Shown here piece by piece: positions 1 through 6,903 of a stretch of DNA of 14,401 bases; within the stretch, counting starts at the first letter, position 1; every line of letters starts with the position of its first letter. A model generated the notes under the pieces. That model saw only the letters and a list, made by a program, of their open reading frames with translations. It did not search any database and was not told the origin of the DNA. The position numbers were made by a program, and so were the translations under genes. The stretch covers positions 1 to 14,401 of the forward strand of contig CAJUOA010000086.1 of the NCBI GenBank assembly GCA_910587785.1, read 5' to 3'. This DNA is from an uncultured Oscillospiraceae bacterium. GTDB taxonomy: Bacteria > Bacillota > Clostridia > Oscillospirales > Oscillospiraceae.

Positions 1-3
1 TTT

Positions 4-33
4 GGTTCCTTTTTGTCCGCACAAAAAGGAACC
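4..33. repeat. Perfect 13-bp inverted repeat (hairpin)
   Basis: The arms GGTTCCTTTTTGT (4-16) and ACAAAAAGGAACC (21-33) are exact reverse complements around a 4-base loop. A G-rich run follows, not a T-run, so this is not a standard rightward terminator. It looks like a dispersed intergenic hairpin element or the outer end of a mobile segment. Which of these cannot be decided from one copy. Confidence 0.6.
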
Positions 34-183
34 GGGGGTCCGGGGGCGCGGAGCTCCCGGAGCGGGGGTGCTTTTGCCTGGAAATAGAAAAACGCCCGGA
101 GGGGGCTGGCGCTCAGACGGTCTTTAACCGAATTTCCTCTTTATATAGGTGCGCGGTTTGCCCATTGGTTTTTCGCATGAATG

Positions 184-217
184 ACAAGCGCCCCGGTCAT
201 ACGACCGAGGCGCTTGT
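184..217. repeat. Long imperfect hairpin in the leftward leader
   Basis: ACAAGCGCC (184-192) pairs with GGCGCTTGT (209-217). After one C/A mismatch, CGGTC (194-198) pairs with GACCG (203-207), closing on a 4-base loop. It lies about 120-150 bases downstream of the leftward promoter at 341-368. No U-run follows on either strand, so it is not a clear terminator. It could be a weak terminator for the DUF3800 transcript or a structured leader element. Confidence 0.5.
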
Positions 218-340
218 GTCAATCGAATGATGGGTTCGTCAGTCTGCTTACCACCGTGATGTTCTTTGAAAACAAAAAACACACAGTGAACGGCAACTAA
301 AGTTCATTAGTGCCTCACAGCCACAATCCCACTACATACT

Positions 341-368
341 AGTATACTTGATTTTAAGAAAAAGTCAA
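341..368 (-). promoter_or_regulatory. Leftward sigma-A type promoter
   Basis: Read on the minus strand, TTGACT (363-368) and TATACT (341-346) are separated by 16 bases, close to the housekeeping consensus. The -10 sits in the near-palindrome ATACTAGTAT. Transcription would start near 334 and run off the left edge of the window through two hairpins. It lies just past the DUF3800 stop codon, so it serves something to the left of the window or a short RNA. Confidence 0.55.
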
Positions 369-384
369 CCCCCAAATTTAAAAA

Positions 385-1170
385 TTAATCTAAAATTTTA
401 AAGCCAAATCTCCCTTTTCCTCCCCCGGCGGAGCCTTTATATAACGTTTGTCGTATATTTTTAGCAAAAGACTGATTTTTGGGCTGTTTTCCCGCAACAT
501 ATCGGCCCAATGTATTTGGAACAAAGTCCGCAAGCTGCAGGCCGGCCACATTTTGCTGTTTTGCTACAAATGAAATCTCCCGAATACGATATTGAACAGT
601 TTCCGGGGAATAATACATCGTTCCCAGCGCTTTCAGTTCATAAAGGCGCTGCTGAATCTGCAAATTCTGATTTTGCTGCATGGCTTCATAGCAGATATCA
701 CCCGTCGCAGCATTCTGAATAAGGAACTGGCAATAGCGCTCGATCAAGAACTGCGCTGCTATGGTAAGTTGATCGTTCATGTGTTTTTCACCATAGGACT
801 TGTGCAACGAGGTCTTATTCAGGCAAACACCAATCGTTTGCAGCTTTGACTGCTTAAACAGCTTCGATAGTTCATTATATAGAAGCCGCTGCTTTGCTCC
901 GGAGACAAAAATCCGGTTATATGCGGGGATCTTATTCAACTGCCTCCTGTTTTTCTTTGCACTCGCAAAGCTAACATCCTTCTCGTGTAAGATATACTGC
1001 GTACAATTGGGATCGCCATTCCAGACTACATATTTCAGCTGGTCCAGCTTTTGCTCAATCAATTGACATCCCATAGTGGGAATGATAACCCCGCTCATGA
1101 CAAAATATCTGTTTCCAGCGCTATTAAATGTTTCGCTCTCGTCCATATAAAGCGTATAATCCGACATCAT
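385..1170 (-). CDS. DUF3800 domain protein
   Basis: This 261-residue protein has the hallmarks of the DUF3800 family: an N-terminal YMDES motif (D10, E11) and a C-terminal LQLADFV motif with D215. Such acidic pairs are thought to form an RNase H-like metal site. The family's reaction is not firmly established; members occur in phages, mobile elements and defence neighbourhoods. The frame opens further upstream (ATG at 1224), but a good promoter has its -10 at 1215-1220, inside that extension. The start is therefore taken at the ATG-ATG pair at 1170/1167, just before the conserved domain; no ATG in the region has a strong ribosome site. The gene is much more AT-rich than the phage cassette and is transcribed away from it, which suggests separate acquisition. 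Confidence 0.85.
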   Translation of the reverse strand: MMSDYTLYMDESETFNSAGNRYFVMSGVIIPTMGCQLIEQKLDQLKYVVWNGDPNCTQYILHEKDVSFASAKKNRRQLNKIPAYNRIFVSGAKQRLLYNELSKLFKQSKLQTIGVCLNKTSLHKSYGEKHMNDQLTIAAQFLIERYCQFLIQNAATGDICYEAMQQNQNLQIQQRLYELKALGTMYYSPETVQYRIREISFVAKQQNVAGLQLADFVPNTLGRYVAGKQPKNQSFAKNIRQTLYKGSAGGGKGRFGFKILD

Positions 1171-1214
1171 AGTGCGCCCGTCTTTCATAGAAAATCTGAA
1201 CCGCTTACAAATTG

Positions 1215-1243
1215 ATTTTAACATGGGACACTTGAAATATCAA
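1215..1243 (-). promoter_or_regulatory. Promoter of the DUF3800 gene
   Basis: On the minus strand, TTGATA (1238-1243) is followed after exactly 17 bases by TAAAAT (1215-1220), a strong match to the housekeeping consensus. The expected start near 1208 lies within the upstream-extended reading frame, which argues for translation from 1170/1167. Confidence 0.65.
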
Positions 1244-1244
1244 C

Positions 1245-1260
1245 TGTTTTCGACAAAACA
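1245..1260. promoter_or_regulatory. Inverted repeat, possible operator
   Basis: TGTTTT (1245-1250) and AAAACA (1255-1260) form an exact inverted repeat with a 4-base centre. It abuts the -35 box of the DUF3800 promoter, between that gene and the phage cassette. A regulator bound here could touch the DUF3800 promoter and any rightward start. No known operator consensus is recognised, and repeats this short arise by chance in AT-rich DNA. Confidence 0.3.
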
Positions 1261-1301
1261 ATGGAGCCCCAGAAGAAAAAATCAAAAAATTTTTCAAACC
1301 G

Positions 1302-1326
1302 TTGCACCTTCGGGTGCAATTTTTTT
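1302..1326 (+). terminator. Intrinsic terminator upstream of the phage cassette
   Basis: TTGCACC (1302-1308) and GGTGCAA (1313-1319) form a perfect 7-bp stem closed by a TTCG tetraloop, followed by seven Ts (1320-1326). This is a textbook rightward rho-independent terminator. No gene precedes it on this strand, and only 37 bases separate it from the first phage gene. It may be an attenuator for the phage operon or the old terminator of a displaced host gene. Confidence 0.85.
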
Positions 1327-1363
1327 CGTTTCCGGCCCCTATGTGAAGGGACGGTGAGAAAAC

Positions 1364-1639
1364 ATGGAGCTGGATCGGGAGGCGATCCTGGAGGCGCTGG
1401 GGAAAATCGCGCTGAGCAGGCCCAACGACGCTATCGCGCTGGCTCTGGCCCCGCAGGAGCAGTACGTGCCGGGGCTGGACCTGTGGGGCGTCAGCGAGTT
1501 CAAGATCAGCGGGAACGGCAGCGTGGAGGTCAAATTCGCGGACCGTGTGAAGGCGATCGGCCTGCTGCTGGACCACACCGGCGGGGGTGAGGACAGCATG
1601 AACGCACTTTTGGAGGCAATGGAGGCGAGCGGTGAGTGA
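1364..1639 (+). CDS. Small terminase subunit, short form
   Basis: This 91-residue protein resembles the C-terminal part of XtmA-type small terminases: a helix (ALGKIALSRPNDAIALAL), a short beta hairpin with the pattern VSEFKISGNGSVEVKFADR, then a helical tail. Small terminases normally begin with a helix-turn-helix domain that recognises the packaging site, and PBSX XtmA is roughly three times longer. That domain is absent here, and nothing upstream encodes it. Position directly before the large terminase, with a 4-base overlap, supports the call. A GGTGA ribosome site lies 6 bases before ATG 1364. In function it would probably form the ring that stimulates the motor, perhaps without sequence choice. 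The assignment rests on remembered family patterns. Confidence 0.6.
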   Translation: MELDREAILEALGKIALSRPNDAIALALAPQEQYVPGLDLWGVSEFKISGNGSVEVKFADRVKAIGLLLDHTGGGEDSMNALLEAMEASGE

Positions 1640-2895
1640 AAATCAAGAAGTTTTCCCCTAAACAGAAACGGGTCATGTGCTGGTGGGGCCCCCGGTCTGC
1701 AGACCGGCACTTTGACGCCATTATCTGCGACGGGGCCGTGCGAAGCGGGAAAACGCTGTGCATGGGGCTGAGCTTCGTCTGCTGGGCCATGGCCAGCTTT
1801 CGGGGCGCACAGTTCGCCTTCTGCGGCAAAAGCGTGGTCTCTCTGCGCAGAAACCTCTTGCAGGAGCTCACCCCTACCCTGGAGGAGCTGGGGTTCCGGT
1901 GCAGAGAGCGGCGCAGCGAGAACCTGGTGGTCATTGGACGCAATGGCCGGGAAAACCGCTTCTACCTCATGGGCGGCAAGGACGAGGGCAGCGCGGCCTT
2001 CATCCAGGGGGTGACCCTGGCGGGCGTCCTTCTGGACGAGGCGGCCCTGATGCCCAGATCCTTCGTCGAACAGGCCATCGCAAGGTGCAGCGTCCAGGGG
2101 TCCAGACTCTGGTTCAACTGCAACCCGGAGGGACCCCAGCACTGGTTCTACCAGGAGTGGATCCTGAAGCGCGAGACGCGAAACGCCCTGTACCTCCACT
2201 TCACCATGGAGGACAACCCCTCCCTCTCCGCGCGCATCCGGCAGAGATACCGGTCCAGCTACAGCGGCGCCTTCTATCGACGGTTCATCCTGGGGGAGTG
2301 GACCGCTGCGAAGGGCTTGGTGTATGACTTCTTTGACCCCGCCAGGGACGCAGTGCCCAGGCCGGAGGGCCAGATGGAGCAGTACGTCATTTCCGTGGAC
2401 TACGGCACCGCGAATCCCTGTTCCTTCGGACTCTGGGGCCTTCGAGAGGGCGTCTGGTACCGGATGGAGGAGTATTACTACGCATCCAGGAAAACAGGCG
2501 TCCAGCTGACGGACCAGGAGTATGTGAGGGCCCTCCAGGCCCTGGCGGACGGGAGAGAAATCCGATCCGTCGTGGCGGACCCCTCAGCCGCCAGCTTTAT
2601 CACCGCCCTGCGTCAGGCGGGCTTCCATGTGGTCAAGGCCAACAATGACGTCCTCTCCGGCATCCGGATCACCGCCGATCTTTTGAAACGAGGGCGGATC
2701 GCGATCTGTGAGGGCTGTGAGGACTGCCTCAGAGAGATCGCCATGTACCGCTGGAGCGAGGAGACCGAGGGGCGGGACGCCCCCCACAAGGACAACGACC
2801 ACGCCATGGACGATATGCGGTATTTCGCCGTTACCGTCGCGGCGGGGGAGCGGAGAGAGGAGGGGGCGTTCTGCTCTGTGGTGCGGAGAAGCTGA
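1636..2895 (+). CDS. terL: Large terminase subunit (packaging ATPase and nuclease)
   Basis: The protein pumps DNA into the empty head and cuts it. It has 419 residues from a GTG start that overlaps the small terminase stop (GTGA); GGAGG at 1621-1625 serves as ribosome site. The ATPase half shows Walker A GAVRSGKT (33-40), Walker B VLLDEA (131-136) and the coupling segment FNCNPEGP (160-167). The nuclease half shows the expected acidic residues in VDYG (D255), ADPS (D315) and DDMRY (D392/D393). All look intact, and the length is usual for PBSX XtmB-type enzymes. Nothing suggests decay, so packaging ability appears to be retained. Confidence 0.95.
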   Translation: MKIKKFSPKQKRVMCWWGPRSADRHFDAIICDGAVRSGKTLCMGLSFVCWAMASFRGAQFAFCGKSVVSLRRNLLQELTPTLEELGFRCRERRSENLVVIGRNGRENRFYLMGGKDEGSAAFIQGVTLAGVLLDEAALMPRSFVEQAIARCSVQGSRLWFNCNPEGPQHWFYQEWILKRETRNALYLHFTMEDNPSLSARIRQRYRSSYSGAFYRRFILGEWTAAKGLVYDFFDPARDAVPRPEGQMEQYVISVDYGTANPCSFGLWGLREGVWYRMEEYYYASRKTGVQLTDQEYVRALQALADGREIRSVVADPSAASFITALRQAGFHVVKANNDVLSGIRITADLLKRGRIAICEGCEDCLREIAMYRWSEETEGRDAPHKDNDHAMDDMRYFAVTVAAGERREEGAFCSVVRRS

Positions 2896-2907
2896 GCCGG
2901 GGCGCGG

Positions 2908-2976
2908 GGCGGTAAAGGAGGTGAGAGCGTTCGTGAGTTTTTTGGCATAAACCGCCAAAGAGCGCCGGTCAGGCGC
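2908..2976 (+). promoter_or_regulatory. Structured gap with an orphan ribosome site between terminase and portal
   Basis: This 98-base gap is the longest inside the cassette. It holds a near-perfect ribosome site (AAAGGAGGTGA, 2914-2924) followed only by a five-codon frame from GTG 2933 (MSFLA). GGCGGT (2908-2913) can pair with ACCGCC (2951-2956). A competing hairpin pairs TTTGGC (2941-2946) with GCCAAA (2954-2959). A third, GCGCC/GGCGC (2962-2976), sits just before the portal ribosome site. It may be a leader-type translational control or the scar of a lost gene. Confidence 0.35.
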
Positions 2977-2993
2977 GAAAAAAGGAGTGAGCA

Positions 2994-4190
2994 ATGAAAT
3001 TCTTTAAGCGAAAGGACGACTTTGCCGCCGAGGCAACCCCACAGATCAAACGGGGCGAGGGTCAGCCCTTCAGCGCACTGAGCCGCTATGTGCCCCTCCA
3101 GGATGGGAACACAGAGCTGTACCGGGCTATCCGGGAGGCCGTGCCCGTGGTGGACGCCTGCATCGGCAAGATCGTGAGGCTCTGCGGAGGCGTCAGCGCG
3201 GCGTGCGGCGACGAGGAGGCGGAGCGGGGCCTGAGAGCCTTCCTGGAACAGGTGGACACGGGAAGAGGGCAGAGAGGCATCAACGCCTTTTTGGACCAGT
3301 ACCTGGACTCTATGCTCATGTTCGGCCAGGGGGTGGGCGAGATCGTGGTCACCCCCGGCGGCGGGGAGATCGCGGCGGTGCTGTGCGCTAAGGTGGAGGA
3401 TGTGCAGCTCCAGGAGGGGGAGAGTCCTCTGGACTTCCAGCTTTGCCATTACAATGAGCTGGGACAGGTGGAGCCCCTGCCCTATCAGGACCTGCTCCTC
3501 TTTACACCGTATCAGCCGGAGGCCTACGCCCCCTATGGGGTATCCCTGCTGAGGTCTATGCCCTTTTTGGCCGAGCTGCTGAGCAAAATCTATTACGCGA
3601 CCGGCGTCAACTGGGAGCGGATGGGCAACGTGCGCTTCGCTGTGGTCTACCGGCCAAAGGAGGGCGAGTGGGAGCGGGGTATGGCCCAGGAGAGAAGCCG
3701 CCAGCTGGCCAGCGAGTGGAGCCGGGCCATGGAGAGCACCCGCAGCGGGAGCGTGCGGGACTTCGTGGCCGTGGGCGACGTGGAGATCAAGGTCATCGGC
3801 GCGGACAACCAGGTCCTGGACAGCTCTGTGCCCATCCGGCAGATCCTGGAACAGCTGGTGAGCAAGACGGGCATCCCGCCCTTTATGCTGGGGCTCAGCT
3901 GGTCCAGCACCGAGCGGATGAGCAACCAGCAGGCCGACCTCCTGACTACGGAGATGACCGCCATTCGGAGAGCGCTGACGCCGGTGGTGGAGAAGATCTG
4001 CCGGCTGTGGCTGAGAATGCACGGGTACAGCTGCGGCGTGGAGGTGGTGTGGGATGACATCAACCTCCAGGACCTGCTGGAGGAGGCCAAGGCGGGCTGG
4101 TACAAGGAGCAGACAAGAAAACTGGCGCTGGAAAATGACGCGCTGGAACAGGCAAACGCCGCTGAGGCGGGAAAGGAATGTTCGTGTTAG
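2994..4190 (+). CDS. Portal protein, PBSX/XkdE type
   Basis: The portal forms the ring at one head vertex through which DNA passes and to which the terminase docks. The protein has 398 residues; AAAGGAG lies a few bases before ATG 2994. The early segment with REAVPVVDACIGKIVRL is typical of portals. So is the late segment TGIPPFMLGLSWSSTERMSN followed by a long helix with TEMTAIRRALTPVVEKI, which resembles the clip/crown end. Position right after the large terminase and before the protease fits. The gene overlaps the protease gene by 13 bases, indicating translational coupling. Length and motifs give no sign of damage. Confidence 0.92.
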   Translation: MKFFKRKDDFAAEATPQIKRGEGQPFSALSRYVPLQDGNTELYRAIREAVPVVDACIGKIVRLCGGVSAACGDEEAERGLRAFLEQVDTGRGQRGINAFLDQYLDSMLMFGQGVGEIVVTPGGGEIAAVLCAKVEDVQLQEGESPLDFQLCHYNELGQVEPLPYQDLLLFTPYQPEAYAPYGVSLLRSMPFLAELLSKIYYATGVNWERMGNVRFAVVYRPKEGEWERGMAQERSRQLASEWSRAMESTRSGSVRDFVAVGDVEIKVIGADNQVLDSSVPIRQILEQLVSKTGIPPFMLGLSWSSTERMSNQQADLLTTEMTAIRRALTPVVEKICRLWLRMHGYSCGVEVVWDDINLQDLLEEAKAGWYKEQTRKLALENDALEQANAAEAGKECSC

Positions 4191-5107
4191 ACGTGAGAAA
4201 AGAGCCGGGCAGTGTGATCCGGCACAGCGTGTCCCGGGAGGACCTGCTCCTCATCAACCGGCTGGCCAAGTCGGAGCTGGGACCGGATCAGGTGTACACC
4301 TTCGCGGTGCGCCTGTGCGACAACGAGGTGGACCGGGACTGGGAGCGCTTCGACCAGGAGGCTTTGGAGGAGCTCAGCCGGCTGTTCGTGGGCAGGAGCG
4401 GCATCTTTGACCACAACTGGTCCGCTGAGGGGCAGACCGCAAGGCTCTACAAAACCGAGGTCTGCCGGGAGGAGGGCCGGACCATGGCCGGGGATGAGGC
4501 CCGGTTTTTGAAGGGCTACGCCTACATGCTCCGGAACGAGAAGAACCAGGCCCTCATCGAGGAGATCGAGGCGGGCATCAAAAAGGAGGTCAGCATCGGG
4601 TGCAGCGTGTCCGAGCGGGTGTGCTCGATCTGCGGGCAGAGCGGGTGCGTCCACAAGGGCGGGAAGCGCTATGACGGGAGACTGTGCTTCTTTACGCTCT
4701 CCAGACCTACCGACGCCTACGAGTGGAGCTTCGTGGCCGTGCCCGCCCAGAGAAAGGCCGGCGTTATCAAGGCCTTCGGCCAGGAGGGCGAGGGGGACTT
4801 GAAGCGGCTTTTGGCCGGGAGGCCGGGGTACCTCAAGCAGCTGGAGGCCCTGGAGAAGGAGGCGCAGCTGGGCAGGAGCTATATGGAGGGCCTGCGCAAG
4901 GAGCTGGTAAGGCTGGCGGGGCTGGCCGACGAGGCGCTGGACCTTACCGTCTTCTCCGCCCTGGCGGAGCGGATGGAGGAGAGGGAGCTCATCGAGATGA
5001 CCAAGGCCTACCGGCACAGGCTGGATTCCCTCTACCCGCCCAGGCCCCAGATCCAGAGCCGCGGCGCGGCGGTCTGCGCCGATGAGGACAGCGAGTTTGT
5101 AGTTTAA
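4178..5107 (+). CDS. Prohead protease with scaffold-like tail (XkdF type)
   Basis: The protein probably trims the scaffold and capsid during head maturation. Of its 309 residues, the first 200 look like a phage serine protease: FDHN with H79, then KEVSIG with S139, then YEWSFVAVPAQRKAGVI (181-197), resembling the conserved end of the fold. Between these lies a possible zinc knuckle: C149, C152, C157, H159 and C170. Residues 205-290 are charged, Leu-rich and helical, suggesting a fused scaffold or delta domain. ATG 4178 lies inside the end of the portal gene; GAGGCGG seven bases upstream is a plausible ribosome site. The catalytic assignment is by motif only. Confidence 0.8.
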   Translation: MFVLDVRKEPGSVIRHSVSREDLLLINRLAKSELGPDQVYTFAVRLCDNEVDRDWERFDQEALEELSRLFVGRSGIFDHNWSAEGQTARLYKTEVCREEGRTMAGDEARFLKGYAYMLRNEKNQALIEEIEAGIKKEVSIGCSVSERVCSICGQSGCVHKGGKRYDGRLCFFTLSRPTDAYEWSFVAVPAQRKAGVIKAFGQEGEGDLKRLLAGRPGYLKQLEALEKEAQLGRSYMEGLRKELVRLAGLADEALDLTVFSALAERMEERELIEMTKAYRHRLDSLYPPRPQIQSRGAAVCADEDSEFVV

Positions 5108-5122
5108 AAAGGAGGAGCTTTT

Positions 5123-5464
5123 ATGAATGTTTGTTTCGACGGAGTGGGCCAGGTGTGCGCCACCTTTCTGGATGGGGGCGTCAGCCAGGGCCAGGTGGTG
5201 AAGGTCACGGGCCGGGGGACCGCGGGCAAGTGCGGCGCGGGGGACGGCTTCTGCGGCGTGGTGCTCCACACCAGGGCCGGGGCCTGTGCGGTGCAGGTGC
5301 GGGGGTTTGTCACGGCCGGCTATTCCGGCACCGCGCCGGGACTGGGGCAGACGGCGCTCTGCGCCGACGGTGAGGGCGGCGTGAAGACTGCCGCCACCGG
5401 CGGGACCAGTTGCCTGGTGGTGGATGTGGATACCACGGCTAAGACCGTGACCATTTTGCTCTAA
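5123..5464 (+). CDS. Capsid decoration/cement-like protein
   Basis: This 113-residue protein is rich in Gly, Val, Thr and Ala with alternating hydrophobic residues, as in all-beta head-stabilising proteins. Segments such as VCATFLDGGVSQGQVVKVTG, CAVQVRGFVTAGYSG and CLVVDVDTTAKTVTILL fit short beta strands. It sits between protease and major capsid gene, where small decoration proteins are usual. A strong AAGGAGG site lies 7 bases before the ATG, suggesting high expression. It contains several cysteines (positions 4, 11, 33 and others). No family is firmly recognised; the role is inferred from composition and position. Confidence 0.65.
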   Translation: MNVCFDGVGQVCATFLDGGVSQGQVVKVTGRGTAGKCGAGDGFCGVVLHTRAGACAVQVRGFVTAGYSGTAPGLGQTALCADGEGGVKTAATGGTSCLVVDVDTTAKTVTILL

Positions 5465-5485
5465 TTTTGAAAGGAGGAACATCGT

Positions 5486-6517
5486 ATGGCATATTCCTAT
5501 GACAATCTGAGACTGGAAAAGGGCATGTACGGCGAGGCGGGCAAGTCTTTTACCCAGGTGCTGGAGGCCGCGGACCCCAGCGAGAACTATAAGGGCACCC
5601 CCCTGGAGGGCCTGGACGCCTTCCAGCGGCAGCTCAAGCGCTTCGACATCCACGTCAAGGGCTCCCGGTCCGACGTGGTGGAGAAGTTCTTCCGCACCTC
5701 CGAGTCGGCGGTGCTGTTCCCGGAGTTCGTCTCCCGGGTGGTGCGCCAGGGGATGGCCGAGGACAACGTTTTGCCCTCCATCACCGCCACCGTCACCCAG
5801 TTCGACGGCATGGACTACCGCTCCATCGCCTCCGTGCCCAGCGAGGAGGATAAGAGCCTCAAGCGGGTGGAGGAGGGCGCGCAGCTCCCCCAGACCTCCA
5901 TCCGCACCCAGAACAACCTGGTCAAGCTCCACAAGCGGGGCCGGATGCTGGTGGCCTCTTATGAGGCGATCCGCTTCCAGCGGCTGGACCTCTTCTCCAT
6001 CACCCTGCGGCAGATCGGCAGTCACATCGCACGGATGCACCTGGAGGACGCGATCAAGGTCATCATGGAGGGCGACGGCAACGGCAATCCCGCCGACACC
6101 TTCGCCGTGGGCACCGCGCCTATCGGCGGCACCAGCGGCAAGCTCTCCTACGAGGCCCTGCTGGACTTCTGGGGGCAGTTCGACCCCTACACCATGAACA
6201 CCATCCTGGTGCCCAACGCCGTGATGCTGGACATGCTCAAGATGACCGAGTTCCAGAACCCCATGACGGGGCTCAACTTCCAGGGCACCGGCACCCTGGC
6301 CTCCCCCCTGGGCGCAACGCTCCTGCGCACCAGCGCCATGCCGGCGGACACCCTCATCGGCCTGGACCGCAACTATGCGCTGGAGATGGTCAGCGCGGGC
6401 GACGTGGGCGTGGAGTACGACAAGCTCATCGACCGGCAGGTGGAACGGGCCGCTATCACCAGCATCTCCGGCTTTGCAAAGCTGTACACCGACGCGGGGA
6501 AAGTGCTCACCATCTGA
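5486..6517 (+). CDS. Major capsid protein, HK97 fold (XkdG-like)
   Basis: The 343-residue shell subunit begins with a helical, charged N-arm. The segment ESAVLFPEFVSRVVRQGM, the strand pairs around DGMDYRSIASVPSEEDKSLKRV, and the spine-like helix LFSITLRQIGSHIARMHLEDA are typical of this family. The C-terminal part (VGVEYDKLIDRQVERAAITSISGFAKLYTDAGKVLTI) matches the usual end of Firmicutes capsid proteins. AAGGAGG lies 8 bases before ATG 5486, one of the best ribosome sites in the window, as expected for the most abundant head protein. The gene is full length and open. Confidence 0.9.
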   Translation: MAYSYDNLRLEKGMYGEAGKSFTQVLEAADPSENYKGTPLEGLDAFQRQLKRFDIHVKGSRSDVVEKFFRTSESAVLFPEFVSRVVRQGMAEDNVLPSITATVTQFDGMDYRSIASVPSEEDKSLKRVEEGAQLPQTSIRTQNNLVKLHKRGRMLVASYEAIRFQRLDLFSITLRQIGSHIARMHLEDAIKVIMEGDGNGNPADTFAVGTAPIGGTSGKLSYEALLDFWGQFDPYTMNTILVPNAVMLDMLKMTEFQNPMTGLNFQGTGTLASPLGATLLRTSAMPADTLIGLDRNYALEMVSAGDVGVEYDKLIDRQVERAAITSISGFAKLYTDAGKVLTI

Positions 6518-6540
6518 TTTTCAGCCAAGGAGGCGGCGTG

Positions 6541-6903
6541 ATGCATGAAAAGATTTTGACGCTGGCTAAGGCCATCGTCCGGCCCGCAGAGGAAGAGGAG
6601 GCCCTTCTGGACGCCCTGTGCACCGCGGCGGAAGCGGAGCTGACCGGGCGGCTGCGGGAGGATGTGTCCCCGGAGGACTGCGGCGCGTTCCCCTGCGCCG
6701 CCGCCCTCCTGGCGGCGGCAGGGCTCCTGCCCTGCCGGGACGGCGGGGACGTGGAGCGCTTCACCGCGGGCGAGGTGAGCCTGCAAACGGGCGGAAACGG
6801 CGGGCTGTGCGCGTCGGCGGGACTCCTGCGCCGTCAGGCTGCGGCCATGATGGCCCCCTACTGGGCGGACGACAGCTTCGCTTTCGCGGGGGTGCGGGGA
6901 TGA
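6541..6903 (+). CDS. Head-tail connector (adaptor) protein
   Basis: This small protein (120 residues) is mostly helical and Ala/Leu/Glu-rich, with the pattern EKILTLAKAIVRPAEEEEALLDALCTAAEAEL at its start. This resembles gp6/gp15-type adaptors that sit under the portal. It directly follows the capsid gene, the standard place for the adaptor. ATG 6541 is preferred over GTG 6538 because AAGGAGG (6527-6533) then lies 7 bases away. It overlaps the next gene by ATGA. The identity rests on position and fold-like composition. Confidence 0.7.
   Translation: MHEKILTLAKAIVRPAEEEEALLDALCTAAEAELTGRLREDVSPEDCGAFPCAAALLAAAGLLPCRDGGDVERFTAGEVSLQTGGNGGLCASAGLLRRQAAAMMAPYWADDSFAFAGVRG

Larger units (their letters stand above)
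1..384. other. Left intergenic region without a convincing gene
   Basis: No well-supported gene is seen here. The stretch holds a near-perfect hairpin at its left edge, a G-rich run, a long imperfect hairpin near 184-217, a small bulged hairpin near 292-314 and a leftward promoter at 341-368. A short leftward frame (124-282, GTG start, 52 residues, one Cys-x-x-Cys pair) is open but has no ribosome site and overlaps the hairpin, so it is not called. The stretch mixes GC-rich DNA (up to about 120) with AT-richer DNA, which suggests a junction between segments of different origin. Confidence 0.6.

Noticed and set aside
124..282. Leftward 52-residue frame with a Cys-x-x-Cys pair and basic end
   Set aside because: GTG start without ribosome site, overlaps a long hairpin, and no family is recognised. 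More likely a chance frame in a leader.
1063..1091. TTGACA with a weak -10 on the plus strand as the phage operon promoter
   Set aside because: The best -10 at 17-base spacing is TAACCC, it lies inside the DUF3800 gene, and transcripts would still meet the terminator at 1302-1326.
1171..1224. N-terminal extension of the DUF3800 gene from ATG 1224
   Set aside because: A strong promoter has its -10 inside this extension, so the transcript would start too late to include it; there is also no ribosome site.
2613..4022. Long leftward frame of 469 residues opposite the terminase and portal genes
   Set aside because: Composition (His, Leu, Gly, Pro-rich) and lack of family motifs mark it as an antisense shadow of GC-rich coding DNA.
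4187..6040. Long leftward frame of 617 residues opposite protease and capsid genes
   Set aside because: Shadow of GC-rich codons on the other strand; the rightward frames have clear family motifs and ribosome sites.
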